Positions 18,571 through 27,168 of a stretch of DNA of 64,000 bases are shown here, one piece after another. The notes under the pieces are model-generated. The model made no database searches. It saw nothing but the letters and a program-made list of their open reading frames with translations, and had not been told where the DNA came from. The position numbers were made by a program, and so were the translations under genes. Position 1 is the first letter of the stretch, and every line of letters starts with the position of its first letter. The DNA is taken from NCBI RefSeq assembly GCF_041435355.1, contig NZ_CP108442.1, positions 1,302,001 to 1,366,000 of the forward strand. Direction: 5' to 3'. This stretch comes from Streptomyces sp. NBC_01276. GTDB lineage: Bacteria; Actinomycetota; Actinomycetes; Streptomycetales; Streptomycetaceae.

Positions 18571-18599
18571 GTGACGATCGGTCTCGCAGTGTCTAGCAT
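18571..18599 (+). promoter_or_regulatory. Candidate promoter of the caspase-kinase gene
   Basis: GTGACG (18571-18576) and TAGCAT (18594-18599) are spaced by exactly 17 bp, fitting a housekeeping-sigma promoter with a moderately conserved -35 and -10. It predicts a leader of roughly 40 nt before the GTG at 18647, whose ribosome site GAGGA lies at 18636-18640. Confidence 0.55.
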
Positions 18600-18646
18600 G
18601 TCGCTGCACAGCGTGAACACAGACCCGTCCAGGTTGAGGAATCAAT

Positions 18647-20866
18647 GTGAACAAGGCCGTGATCGTGGGGATCGACCGCTACCTGGAGGCCCCGTTAGCA
18701 GGGTGCGTCAACGATGCGAGGGACATGGCGACCTGCCTCTCCTTCCCTGAGTTCGACTTCGACTGCAAGCTGCTGGTCGATTCGCAGGCCACCCGCAGCA
18801 ACATCGTCCGCTCCTTATCGGAACTCGCCTATGGCGAGGAGGAGGGCGATACCCTGCTCTTCTACTTCGCCGGACATGGTGCGGTACTCGGACAGGCAGG
18901 GCACCTCGTCACCTACGACGGGGAGGCCTACGACCTCGGCATCCCGCTGAGCCAGCTAGGTCAGCTGATGGAGTCAGCGAGCCACCGCTTCAAGCACGTG
19001 ATCACCGTGCTCGACTGCTGTCATTCAGGGTCGGCCTTCACCTGGACGAGCAGTCGACCCCTCCAGGCTGGGGACATTGAGCGTGAGGTACCCGCCGTCA
19101 ATGAGAGCCGGTGCATCCTGGCCGCTTGCCGCCCTGAACAGAAGGCGTTGGAGTTCTCCGGACGGGGCGTCTTCACCAGCGCCCTGACGGAGGCCGTGAT
19201 GGGGTCTGCCGTGAACTGGAGCGGCGAGGTCACACTTCTGGGAGTGTACGAGTATGTGGCCGCCGTGGTATCCGAGGCCATCCAGACCCCCGTCTTCAAG
19301 GGCGACATCGCCGGCACGGTCGTCCTCGGAAGGGGCTTTCCGCCCCGGGAGGGCCCTCCCATCGGCAAGGACGAGCTCGCGCACAACCTCGCCAAGGCCC
19401 ACTCCCTGGTGGACGAATACCACTACCTCCAGTTGAGCCAGCTGTCTGAACGTAACGTACGACTCAAATACGGCGCCAAGCACTGTTCAGCCCAGCTGGT
19501 TCCTCTGGTCAAGTGGTTCGACGACACCGAGAAGGCCCTGCCGGACGTCAAGCGGAATCCCGACTGGCAGTCGCTCATGTCCCGAGTCCGGGAGTTCCGC
19601 AAGAATCTCGGAGATCTCAGCGTCGGCGAAGAGACCCGGTTCGGTCGTGTCGTTCGCCCCCTGGGCCACGGCGGCTACGGTCATGTGTGGCTACTGGAGG
19701 ACCCGGATGGCAGGTCATACGCCATGAAGGTCTTCCACGGAAACGAACTGGATGACGAGGTGAAGGTACGCCGCTTCGCCAATGGCTACCACAACATGCG
19801 GAAGCTCGCCCATCCACACATCGTGAGGGTGCACGAGATGATCTCGGCGCCCTACGGCTTCCTCATGGACGCCATCCCAGGCGACAACCTCCGCAAGGCG
19901 TACATCAACCGCGAGGAACCTGAAGCGGTCCTTCAGCTGATGATCGACGTCTGCGAGACAGTCCGTCACGCCCACTCACAGCAAGTGCGGCACCGCGACA
20001 TCAAGCCGGAAAACATCATCGCCACGTACGACGGCGAGACAGGCCGACTCCAGCCCTACCTGACCGACTTCGACCTCGCGTACCACGAAACCAATCGCAC
20101 CGTCACCACCAACATCGGGGTGGGGGGAGTGATCAACTACGCAGCACCGGAACAGCTGTTCGAGCCCAATGCCAAAACCGCCCGCAGTGAAACCGTGGAC
20201 GTCTTCAGTCTGGCCCAGCTGATGTTCTTCGTGATCACCGGCCGGGACCCCAGCGGCGAGAACTTCGCAAAAAACGTCGAGATCCTCACCCGCGAGCTCG
20301 GCCAATGGATCGACGACCGGGCCGCTGACGCCCTGATCGGACTCTACCGAGAGGCGACTGACAAAAACCCCAGCCAGCGCCCGGAGAACGTCGGACTTTT
20401 CGTCAGCGTCCTACGTGAGGCGGAGTCCATCATCCAGATGGCCAGCGGTACGGACTCCGTGCCGGAGCAGGACCTCTGCCGACGGATCGGACACCTATAC
20501 GCCGGCATGAACGAGTATGCCGCCAGCGAGGGTGAGTGCCGGATGAACAGCCGGTCCCGCCAGGTGGAGATCGTCGTTCGGATCAAGAACTTCACAAGCT
20601 TGGGGCGGGCGTCTCTTGAGATCGAGCTTTCGGTTACCTCCGGGATCCCCGTTCCCTCACTCACCTCCGGCAAGTCCGCCCGCCAGTCGATAAACCTGCG
20701 CCTCGACCGCATCGTGGGGAAGCTGCCGGGGGTACGGCGCAGCGCAGGGAACAAGGGCGCCTACCAGTGCTTCCTGGGAGTGGAGGACGTCACCCTCGAC
20801 GTGGCCGGGGTCAACCGCGTGGTGGAGGTGATCTCGCAGACAGTGGCTGGCATCGAGCAGTGGTGA
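18647..20866 (+). CDS. Caspase-like peptidase fused to Ser/Thr protein kinase
   Basis: This 739-residue protein joins two signalling domains. Residues 1-235 form a caspase-fold (C14) peptidase: AVIVGIDRY start, His77 in FYFAGHGA and Cys125 in LDCCHSGSA. Residues 236-325 are a helical linker. Residues 330-595 are a kinase with Gly-loop GHGGYGHVW (340-348), Lys361, HRDIKPEN (449-456), DFD instead of DFG (474-476), APE (500-502), Asp518 and Arg578. Residues 600-739 match nothing I recognise. There is no signal peptide or membrane helix. Codons 17 and 57 are TTA, so translation should need the bldA leucyl-tRNA. GC is visibly lower than in the neighbours. It stands alone between two terminated operons. 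Such architectures occur in bacterial conflict and cell-suicide systems, so a phosphorylation-gated protease is a reasonable inference. Substrate is unknown. Confidence 0.9.
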   Translation: MNKAVIVGIDRYLEAPLAGCVNDARDMATCLSFPEFDFDCKLLVDSQATRSNIVRSLSELAYGEEEGDTLLFYFAGHGAVLGQAGHLVTYDGEAYDLGIPLSQLGQLMESASHRFKHVITVLDCCHSGSAFTWTSSRPLQAGDIEREVPAVNESRCILAACRPEQKALEFSGRGVFTSALTEAVMGSAVNWSGEVTLLGVYEYVAAVVSEAIQTPVFKGDIAGTVVLGRGFPPREGPPIGKDELAHNLAKAHSLVDEYHYLQLSQLSERNVRLKYGAKHCSAQLVPLVKWFDDTEKALPDVKRNPDWQSLMSRVREFRKNLGDLSVGEETRFGRVVRPLGHGGYGHVWLLEDPDGRSYAMKVFHGNELDDEVKVRRFANGYHNMRKLAHPHIVRVHEMISAPYGFLMDAIPGDNLRKAYINREEPEAVLQLMIDVCETVRHAHSQQVRHRDIKPENIIATYDGETGRLQPYLTDFDLAYHETNRTVTTNIGVGGVINYAAPEQLFEPNAKTARSETVDVFSLAQLMFFVITGRDPSGENFAKNVEILTRELGQWIDDRAADALIGLYREATDKNPSQRPENVGLFVSVLREAESIIQMASGTDSVPEQDLCRRIGHLYAGMNEYAASEGECRMNSRSRQVEIVVRIKNFTSLGRASLEIELSVTSGIPVPSLTSGKSARQSINLRLDRIVGKLPGVRRSAGNKGAYQCFLGVEDVTLDVAGVNRVVEVISQTVAGIEQW

Positions 20867-20949
20867 GGATGAGCTGACAGCACGGCCCACGTAACCTTGA
20901 TGTCGGAAAACTGCCAGCCCGGGTCCGGTCCGGACGGGAAGCTGGGGGC

Positions 20950-22425
20950 ATGTACACCGACACCGACCGCTGCGTCAGGGCCGTGCAGTCGAAGGACGCC
21001 CGTTTCGACGGGTGGTTCTTCACCGCCGTCCGGACCACCGGGATCTACTGCCGGCCCAGCTGTCCCGCCGTGCCCCCCAAGGTCGAGAACATGAGCTTCC
21101 TGCCCAGCGCCGCCGCCTGCCAGCAGGCCGGGTACCGGGCCTGCAAGCGGTGCCGGCCGGACACGAGCCCCGGCTCTCCCGAGTGGAACGCCCGCGCCGA
21201 CGCCGTGGCCCGGGCCATGCGGCTGATCCAGGACGGGGTGGTCGACCGGGAGGGGGTCACCGGGCTGGCGGCCCGGCTCGGGTACTCCACCCGCCAGGTC
21301 GAGCGGCAGCTCGGCGCCGAGCTGGGGGCCGGGCCCCTCTCGCTCGCCCGCGCGCAGCGCGCGCAGACCGCCCGGCTGCTGATCGAGACCTCCGAGCTGC
21401 CGATGGGCGACGTCGCGTTCGCCGCCGGGTTCGCCTCCATCCGCAACTTCAACGAGACGGTGCGCGAGGTCTTCGCGCTCACCCCCGGCGAGCTGCGGGC
21501 GAGGGCCGCCAAGGCCGGCCGCAGTGAGCCCCGGGTGCCCGGGACGATCAGTCTTCGGCTGCCCTACCGGGCCCCGCTGAACCCCGACAACCTCTTCGGG
21601 CACCTGGCCGCCACCGCCGTCCCCGGGGTGGAGGAGTGGCGGGACGGGGCCTACCGGCGGACGCTGCGGCTCCCGTACGGCACCGGGGTGGTCGCGCTCA
21701 CGCCGGGTCCCGAGCACATCGGCTGCCGGCTGGCCCTGACCGACCTGCGGGACCTGACCATCGCCATCAGCCGCTGCCGCTGGATGCTGGACCTGGACGC
21801 CGACCCGGAGGCCGTGGACGACCAGCTCCGCACCGATCCGCTGCTGGCCCCGCTGGTGGACAAGGCGCCCGGGCGGCGGGTTCCGCGCACCGTGGACGCG
21901 GCGGAGTTCGCCGTACGGGCGGTGCTGGGCCAGCAGGTGTCCACGGCCGCCGCGCGCACGCACGCGGCCCGCCTGGTGACCGCGTACGGGGAGCCGGTGG
22001 AGGATCCGCAGGGCGGGCTGACCCACCTCTTCCCGGCCCCGGAGGCGCTGGCCGGCCTCGACCCGGAGACCCTGTCGATGCCGCGCAGCCGCCGCACCAC
22101 GCTCACCACCCTGGTCGGGGCGCTGGCGGACGGTTCGCTGCCGCTGGGCATCGACAGCGACTGGGAGGCGGCCCGCGCCGCCCTGAACGCCCTGCCCGGT
22201 TTCGGGCCGTGGACCACCGAGATCATCGCGATGCGGGCGCTGGGCGACCCGGACGCGTTCCTGCCGTCCGACCTGGGGGTCCGGCGGGCCGCCCGGGGGC
22301 TGGGGCTGCCGTCCACCCCGGCCGCCCTGACCGACCGGGCGGCCGGGTGGCGGCCCTGGCGGGCGTACGCCGTGCAGTACCTGTGGGCCACCGAGGACCA
22401 CGCCATCAACCACCTCCCCGTTTGA
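20950..22425 (+). CDS. alkA: Ada/AlkA fusion: alkylation-responsive regulator and 3-methyladenine glycosylase
   Basis: The 491-residue protein has three parts. Residues 1-75 are an Ada zinc domain with C34, C38, C65 and C68 (GIYCRPSCPA, ACKRCRP), in which C34 would accept methyl groups from phosphotriesters. Residues 85-185 are an AraC-type DNA-binding region. Residues 195-491 are an AlkA glycosylase with the helix-hairpin-helix LPGFGPWTTEIIAMRALG and catalytic Asp441 in FLPSDLG. It should sense DNA methylation, activate repair genes and excise 3-methyladenine. Ogt follows after 12 bp. The arrangement is well known in actinobacteria. Confidence 0.95.
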   Translation: MYTDTDRCVRAVQSKDARFDGWFFTAVRTTGIYCRPSCPAVPPKVENMSFLPSAAACQQAGYRACKRCRPDTSPGSPEWNARADAVARAMRLIQDGVVDREGVTGLAARLGYSTRQVERQLGAELGAGPLSLARAQRAQTARLLIETSELPMGDVAFAAGFASIRNFNETVREVFALTPGELRARAAKAGRSEPRVPGTISLRLPYRAPLNPDNLFGHLAATAVPGVEEWRDGAYRRTLRLPYGTGVVALTPGPEHIGCRLALTDLRDLTIAISRCRWMLDLDADPEAVDDQLRTDPLLAPLVDKAPGRRVPRTVDAAEFAVRAVLGQQVSTAAARTHAARLVTAYGEPVEDPQGGLTHLFPAPEALAGLDPETLSMPRSRRTTLTTLVGALADGSLPLGIDSDWEAARAALNALPGFGPWTTEIIAMRALGDPDAFLPSDLGVRRAARGLGLPSTPAALTDRAAGWRPWRAYAVQYLWATEDHAINHLPV

Positions 22426-22437
22426 GGAGCGGAGCAC

Positions 22438-22962
22438 ATGAGCCGAGGAATGAACAGCGCCGCGAGCAGCGCCGTGAGCAGCAGGAAGACCCACACCGAG
22501 GTGCAGAGTCCCCTGGGGACCCTGACCCTGGTGGCCACCGACGGGGTGCTCAGTGCCCTGTACATGACCGAGCACCGGCACAGGCCCGGTGAGGAGACCT
22601 TCGGGGAGCGGGTGCCGGCCGACGAGGGGCCCTTCCCCGAGGTGGTGCGCGAGCTGACGGCGTACTTCGCCGGGGAGCTGACGGAGTTCACCGTCCCGGT
22701 CCACCTGGAGGGCACCCCGTTCCAGCGCAGCGTGTGGGAGCAGCTGCTGCGGATCCCGTACGGCGAGACCTGGTCCTACGGGCGGCTCGCGGCGGAGCTC
22801 GGCAAGCCGAACGCCTCGCGGGCGGTGGGTCTGGCCAACGGGAAGAACCCGGTCAGCATCATCGTGCCGTGCCACCGCGTCATCGGCGCCTCGGGCGCGA
22901 TGACGGGCTACGGCGGCGGCTTGGACCGCAAGGTGCGGCTGCTGGAGCTGGAGGGGCGGTAG
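22438..22962 (+). CDS. ogt: Methylated-DNA-protein-cysteine methyltransferase
   Basis: This 174-residue suicide enzyme transfers methyl groups from O6-methylguanine to its own cysteine, C145 in IVPCHRVIGA. The helix-turn-helix GTPFQRSVWEQLLRIPYGETWSY-type region, the Arg finger in NASRAVGLANGKNP, and the final TGYGGGLDRKVRLLELEG are all present. A GAGG/GGAG site precedes ATG 22438; the start at 22450 is possible. Operon position directly behind the Ada/AlkA gene fits induction by alkylation damage. Confidence 0.96.
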   Translation: MSRGMNSAASSAVSSRKTHTEVQSPLGTLTLVATDGVLSALYMTEHRHRPGEETFGERVPADEGPFPEVVRELTAYFAGELTEFTVPVHLEGTPFQRSVWEQLLRIPYGETWSYGRLAAELGKPNASRAVGLANGKNPVSIIVPCHRVIGASGAMTGYGGGLDRKVRLLELEGR

Positions 22963-22980
22963 GGACGGCTACCGTCGGGG

Positions 22981-23409
22981 TCAGATGACGGCCAGGGGGA
23001 CGAGGAGGGCGAAGCCGGCTCCGGCCTCCACCGCGTAGGCGTAGAGGGACGGGTGCTGGACGGGGGCGGCCAGCAGGACGAGGCTCTGCTGGGTGGCGGC
23101 GGCGGTCACCCAGTCGCCGTCGGCGCCGAGCCGGCCCTGGTACCAGCCCTCGCAGGCGCCGGGGCCGGTGACGGCGAGCAGGTCGTCCTCGCGGCGGTAG
23201 AAGGCCTGCCAGCCCTCGGCGGGAGCGGACCAGCCCTCGAAGTCCTCGAACGGGGCCCAGCCCCCCTCGCGTATCGCGGTGTCGAACAGCCAGACCGGGG
23301 TGCCCTCTTCGGTGACCTCGCCCCCCGACTGCTCTTCGGTGGTGAAGTGGACCATGGGGAGGGCGTCGGGACCGTCGGCCGTGCTGGGCCAGGCGTACAT
23401 CGTGATCAT
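22981..23409 (-). CDS. Hypothetical cytoplasmic protein
   Basis: I do not recognise this 142-residue protein. It is acidic and Trp-rich (MYAWPSTADG, WAPFEDFEGWSAPAEGWQAFYRRED, GWYQGRLGADGDWV) with no signal peptide or membrane helix; the C-terminus is hydrophobic (AYAVEAGAGFALLVPLAVI). Codon bias is normal for the genome, so it is probably a real gene. It converges on ogt with an 18-bp gap and follows the Nudix gene on the same strand by about 60 bp. The first ATG (23409) or the fourth codon ATG could be the start. Confidence 0.6.
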   Translation of the reverse strand: MITMYAWPSTADGPDALPMVHFTTEEQSGGEVTEEGTPVWLFDTAIREGGWAPFEDFEGWSAPAEGWQAFYRREDDLLAVTGPGACEGWYQGRLGADGDWVTAAATQQSLVLLAAPVQHPSLYAYAVEAGAGFALLVPLAVI

Positions 23410-23470
23410 CTGCTGATTCTGTCCTGCTCGCAGTAGGCGCCGTGTTCAACCCCCCGGCCGGGCCGGGGTC

Positions 23471-23971
23471 TTACGCGGAGTCGGGCCGGCGGCCGTTCTC
23501 CAGTTCCACGGTGCCGCCGCCCGATTCCAGGACGCGGCACGCCTCCCGGGCGCGCAGGCCGACCGCTCCGGGGAGGTATTCGGTGAGCCGCTCGGGCTCG
23601 ACGAGCTTCCAGGAGAGGAGTTCCTCCTCCTGGAGCACGACGGCGTCGAGCCGGTCGGCGTCGAGCACCCCGCCGTCGTAGAGGTAGGCCACCAGGGGCG
23701 GGCGGCCGGGTCCCAGGCTCCAGTCGACGGCGAGGAGCCGCCCGAGGGGGACGTCGATGCCGATCTCCTCGGCGCTCTCGCGCCGGGCGGCGGTGCGGGG
23801 GGACTCGTTCCGGTCGGACTCGACGGTGCCGCCCGGCAGGGCCCAGCCCTCGCGGTAGTTGGGCTCGACCAGCAGGACCCGGCCCCGCGCGTCGCGGTAG
23901 AGGGCGGCGGCCCCGGCCAGCACCCTCGGCAGGCTCGCGATGTAGGCGGCGTAGTCATCGGTGGTGGTCAC
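23471..23971 (-). CDS. Nudix hydrolase
   Basis: The 166-residue protein hydrolyses a nucleoside diphosphate linked to another group; the substrate is unknown. The Nudix box is present in GWALPGGTVESDRNESPRTA followed by ARRESAEEIGI, with the metal-binding REsAEE intact. The segment between the first Gly and the first box Glu has two residues more than the canonical G-x5-E. A GTG start at 23971 is used. The C-terminal half, with LQEEELLSWKLVEPERL, resembles Nudix proteins in which this region gates the substrate. Confidence 0.88.
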   Translation of the reverse strand: MTTTDDYAAYIASLPRVLAGAAALYRDARGRVLLVEPNYREGWALPGGTVESDRNESPRTAARRESAEEIGIDVPLGRLLAVDWSLGPGRPPLVAYLYDGGVLDADRLDAVVLQEEELLSWKLVEPERLTEYLPGAVGLRAREACRVLESGGGTVELENGRRPDSA

Positions 23972-24021
23972 GCGGCCACCCTAACCGGCCCGCCCGGCAC
24001 GGGTGCCGGGCGCCCCCGCGA

Positions 24022-25740
24022 TCACCCCTGGGGGTGGCCGCCGTCCTCGCGGTCGCGGCCCTTGGACTCGGCGACGCGCCGCAGCCGGTGGTGGCGGGCG
24101 GGGCCCTGTTCGGTGACGGCGTCGCCGACCATCGCCTTGACGGCGTCCCGCATCCCGTGATGGGCGTGGTGGCGGGCGGGGCCGGCGCCGGGGTCCGTCC
24201 GGAGTTCCTTCACCAGCGCCCAGCAGAGCAGCATCATGACGATCACGAACGGCAGCGCGACCAGGATGGTCGCGGTCTGCAGGGACTTGAGGCCGCCGGC
24301 GACGAGCAGGACGGCGGCCACGCCGGCCATCAGGACGCCCCAGGTGACGACGAGCCAGGTCGGCGGGTGCAGCGAGCCGCGGCTGGTGAGCGAGCCCATG
24401 ACCAGGGAGGCGGAGTCGGCGCTGGTGACGAAGTACGTCATGACGAGGGCCATCGCCACCCAGGAGGTGACCGTGCCGAGCGGGAGCGCGTCGAGCATCG
24501 CGAACAGCGAGGCCTCCGTACCGTCCTTGATCTTGGCCGCGAAGTCGACGACGCCGGTGGAGTCGAGGCGGATGGCGGTGCCGCCCATGACGCAGAACCA
24601 GACGACGGTGGCGCCGCTGGGAACCAGGAGCACGCCGATGAGGAACTCGCGGATGGTGCGGCCGCGGGAGATGCGGGCGATGAAGGTGCCGACGAACGGG
24701 GCCCAGGAGAGCCACCACGCCCAGTAGAAGATCGTCCAGGCGCCGAGCCACTTGGCGTCGGTGAAGGCGCCGGTGCGGGTGGCCATGGGCACGAGTTCGT
24801 GCAGGTAGCCGCCGATGCTGGAGGGGATCACGTCCAGGATGTAGATGGTGGGGCCGAGCACGAAGACGAAGACCATCAGGACCGCGGCGAGCACGATGTT
24901 GATGGTGCTCAGCCACTTCACGCCCTTGTGCAGGCCGGAGAAGGCGGAGAGCACGAAGGCCGCCGACAGCGAAGCGATGATGATCAGTTCGACACCGGTG
25001 GAGTCCTCGATTCCCGTGGTGATGCTGAGCCCCTTGGAGACCTGGAGCGCGCCGAGGCCGAGGCTGGTGGCGGTGCCGAAGACGGTGGCGAAGACGGCCA
25101 GGAGGTCGACGGCCTTCCCGGCCCACCCGTTGGCCCGCTCCTCCCCCATCAGCGGCACGAAGGCGGAGCTGAGCCGGTTGCCGCGGCCCTTGCGGAAGGT
25201 CGCGTAGGCGAGGGCGAGGCCGGCGATGCCGTAGATCGCCCAGGGGGTGAGGGTCCAGTGGAAGAAGCTGTACTCCATGGCCGCCAGGGCCGAGGCGCCG
25301 CTGCTCGGGGCGGCCCCGGAGGCCGGGGGCGGGATCAGGTAGTGGGTGAGCGGCTCGCCCACCCCGTAGAACATCAGGCCGATGCCCATGCCCGCGCTGA
25401 ACATCATCGCGATCCACGCGAGGTTGGTGAACTCGGGCTCGGAGTCGTCGGCGCCCAGCCGGATCCGGCCGAAGCGGCTGATGGCGAGGACGACGCACAT
25501 GACGAGGAACACGTCGGCGGCGATCACGAAGAGCCAGGCGAAGTTGTTCAGCACCCAGGCCAGGGCCGTGCCGGAGGCCGTGTCGAAGGAGCTCCCGCCC
25601 AGGGCCGCCCAGGCGACGACGGCGAGCACGGCGACCACCCCCACGGTGACGACGGTGCGGTCGGGCGCGCCGTCCGCCGGGGAGCCGGCCCCCTCTCCCC
25701 GGACATCCGGAGGTTGCTGTTCCATCGAATCCGTGCCCAT
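24022..25740 (-). CDS. BCCT-family betaine/choline/carnitine transporter
   Basis: This 572-residue membrane protein has the twelve-helix BCCT pattern. Diagnostic segments are WVLNNFAWLFVIAADVFLV, AWIAMMFSAGMGIGLMFYGVGEP (the Gly-rich substrate-site helix), FSGLHKGVKWLSTIN, and WWLSWAPFVGTFIARISRGRT. The family imports quaternary ammonium compounds such as glycine betaine, usually with sodium, for osmoprotection. The acidic N-terminal tail and the His-rich C-terminal tail (ARHHAHHGMRD) could sense osmotic state. It is divergent from the glycerate kinase gene. ATG 25740 or 25725 could be the start; neither has an obvious ribosome site. Confidence 0.93.
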   Translation of the reverse strand: MGTDSMEQQPPDVRGEGAGSPADGAPDRTVVTVGVVAVLAVVAWAALGGSSFDTASGTALAWVLNNFAWLFVIAADVFLVMCVVLAISRFGRIRLGADDSEPEFTNLAWIAMMFSAGMGIGLMFYGVGEPLTHYLIPPPASGAAPSSGASALAAMEYSFFHWTLTPWAIYGIAGLALAYATFRKGRGNRLSSAFVPLMGEERANGWAGKAVDLLAVFATVFGTATSLGLGALQVSKGLSITTGIEDSTGVELIIIASLSAAFVLSAFSGLHKGVKWLSTINIVLAAVLMVFVFVLGPTIYILDVIPSSIGGYLHELVPMATRTGAFTDAKWLGAWTIFYWAWWLSWAPFVGTFIARISRGRTIREFLIGVLLVPSGATVVWFCVMGGTAIRLDSTGVVDFAAKIKDGTEASLFAMLDALPLGTVTSWVAMALVMTYFVTSADSASLVMGSLTSRGSLHPPTWLVVTWGVLMAGVAAVLLVAGGLKSLQTATILVALPFVIVMMLLCWALVKELRTDPGAGPARHHAHHGMRDAVKAMVGDAVTEQGPARHHRLRRVAESKGRDREDGGHPQG

Positions 25741-25884
25741 GCGGCCACACTATGCAGGCGTATATCCGTATTTAGGCGCATGGCGCGCCGCATGTGGCCC
25801 AGGCCACTCATGGGCATAGGAGGATCCTCCGGATAAGCTCATGGTGGCGCGACTGCACTGTTCGATAGCAAGGGATTAGCAAAG
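25741..25884. promoter_or_regulatory. Divergent promoter region, BCCT transporter and glycerate kinase
   Basis: This 144-bp gap is relatively A/T-rich at 25755-25775 (GCGTATATCCGTATTTAGG), fitting promoter elements for the transporter. A perfect 12-bp palindrome GGAGGATCCTCC lies at 25819-25830. The ribosome site for glycerate kinase is AGGGA at 25871-25875, ahead of GTG 25885. Confidence 0.45.
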
Positions 25885-27033
25885 GTGACGGACGGAGCAG
25901 TAACTGAGGCCGCGCGCGTGCTCATCGCCGCGGACAAATTCAAGGGCTCGCTCACGGCCGTTCAGGTCGCTGAGCGGGTGACGGCGGGGCTCCGCAGGGC
26001 CGTACCGGGCGTGGAGATCGAGACCCTCCCGGTCGCGGACGGCGGCGACGGGACCGTCGCGGCCGCTGTCGCGGCCGGGTTCGAACGCCGGGAGGTACGG
26101 GTCACCGGCCCCCTCGGCGACCAGGTCACGGCCGCGTTCGCGTTGCGCGAGGGCACCGCGGTGGTCGAGATGGCGGAGGCCTCCGGCCTCCAGCTGCTGC
26201 CCGCGGGCACCTTCGCGGCGCTGACGGCGACCACGTACGGTTCCGGCGAGCTACTCAGGGCCGCGCTGGACGCGGGCGCGCGCTCGATCGTCTTCGGTGT
26301 GGGCGGCAGTGCCACCACCGACGGCGGCGCGGGCATGCTGGCCGCGCTGGGCGCGGTGTTCCTGGACGCGAACGGCGAACCGGTCGGTCCGGGCGGCGGC
26401 GCGCTGGCCGGCCTGGCCTCCGCGGACCTGTCCGGTATCGACCCCCGCTTCGCGGAGGTGGACTTCGTCCTGGCCAGCGACGTGGACAACCCGCTGACCG
26501 GCCCGAAGGGCTGCGCGGCGGTCTACGGCCCGCAGAAGGGCGCCTCGCCCGAGGACGTGGCGACGCTCGACGCGGCGCTGGCGCACTTCGCGGTGGTGCT
26601 GGAGAAGTCGATCGGCCCGAAGGCCGCCGAGTGCGCGGTGCTGCCGGGCGCGGGCGGGGCCGGCGGCATCGGCTACGGTGCGCTGCTGCTCGGCGCCACG
26701 TTCCGTCCCGGCATCGAGCTGATGCTGGAGGTGCTGGGCTTCGCCCCGGCGCTGGAGCGCGCCACGCTGGTGATCACCGGTGAGGGTTCGCTGGACGAGC
26801 AGACCCTGCACGGCAAGGCCCCGGCGGGCGTCGCCGCCGCGGCGCGGGCCGCCGGCAAGCCGGTCGTGGCCGTCTGCGGGCGCCTGCTGCTGACCCAGGA
26901 GGCCCTGGAGGGTGCCGGCATCCGCCGGGCCTACCCGCTGACGGACCTGGAGCCCGACCCGGCCAAGTCCATCCCGAACGCCGGTCCCCTGCTGGAGCGG
27001 GTCGCGGAGAACATCGCCGCCGACGTGCTCTGA
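25885..27033 (+). CDS. Glycerate kinase
   Basis: The 382-residue enzyme phosphorylates glycerate, giving 2- or 3-phosphoglycerate (GarK/GlxK family), and so feeds glyoxylate or glycerate into glycolysis. Family motifs are IAADKFKGSLTA near the N-terminus, LPVADGGDGT, VFGVGGSATTDGGAGMLAALG, and VITGEGSLDEQTLHGKAP. The length fits the family. Chromosomal proximity to the ethylmalonyl-CoA genes, which release glyoxylate, may be coincidental. A very strong hairpin follows the stop. Confidence 0.93.
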   Translation: MTDGAVTEAARVLIAADKFKGSLTAVQVAERVTAGLRRAVPGVEIETLPVADGGDGTVAAAVAAGFERREVRVTGPLGDQVTAAFALREGTAVVEMAEASGLQLLPAGTFAALTATTYGSGELLRAALDAGARSIVFGVGGSATTDGGAGMLAALGAVFLDANGEPVGPGGGALAGLASADLSGIDPRFAEVDFVLASDVDNPLTGPKGCAAVYGPQKGASPEDVATLDAALAHFAVVLEKSIGPKAAECAVLPGAGGAGGIGYGALLLGATFRPGIELMLEVLGFAPALERATLVITGEGSLDEQTLHGKAPAGVAAAARAAGKPVVAVCGRLLLTQEALEGAGIRRAYPLTDLEPDPAKSIPNAGPLLERVAENIAADVL

Positions 27034-27052
27034 GTTCCTCCCGGAGCGCGGC

Positions 27053-27095
27053 CCCGAGGCCCGGCACCCCCTTGGCGGGGGTGCCGGGCCTCGGG
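27053..27095 (+). terminator. Strong terminator after glycerate kinase
   Basis: A perfect 19-bp stem: the left arm at 27053-27071 starts CCCGAGGCC, the right arm at 27077-27095 ends GGCCTCGGG, and the loop is TTGGC. The converging isochorismatase gene ends at 27169, so it can act for both strands. Confidence 0.85.
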
Positions 27096-27168
27096 CGTTA
27101 CGGAGCCCGCCCTCCCGCGGGGCCGGGTGGCCGGAGGGCGGGGCGCCGGCGCCGTCCCGGAACAGGGG

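Noticed and set aside
18647..20866. Caspase-kinase as a toxin-antitoxin pair
   Set aside because: No small partner gene is adjacent; both domains are in one polypeptide.
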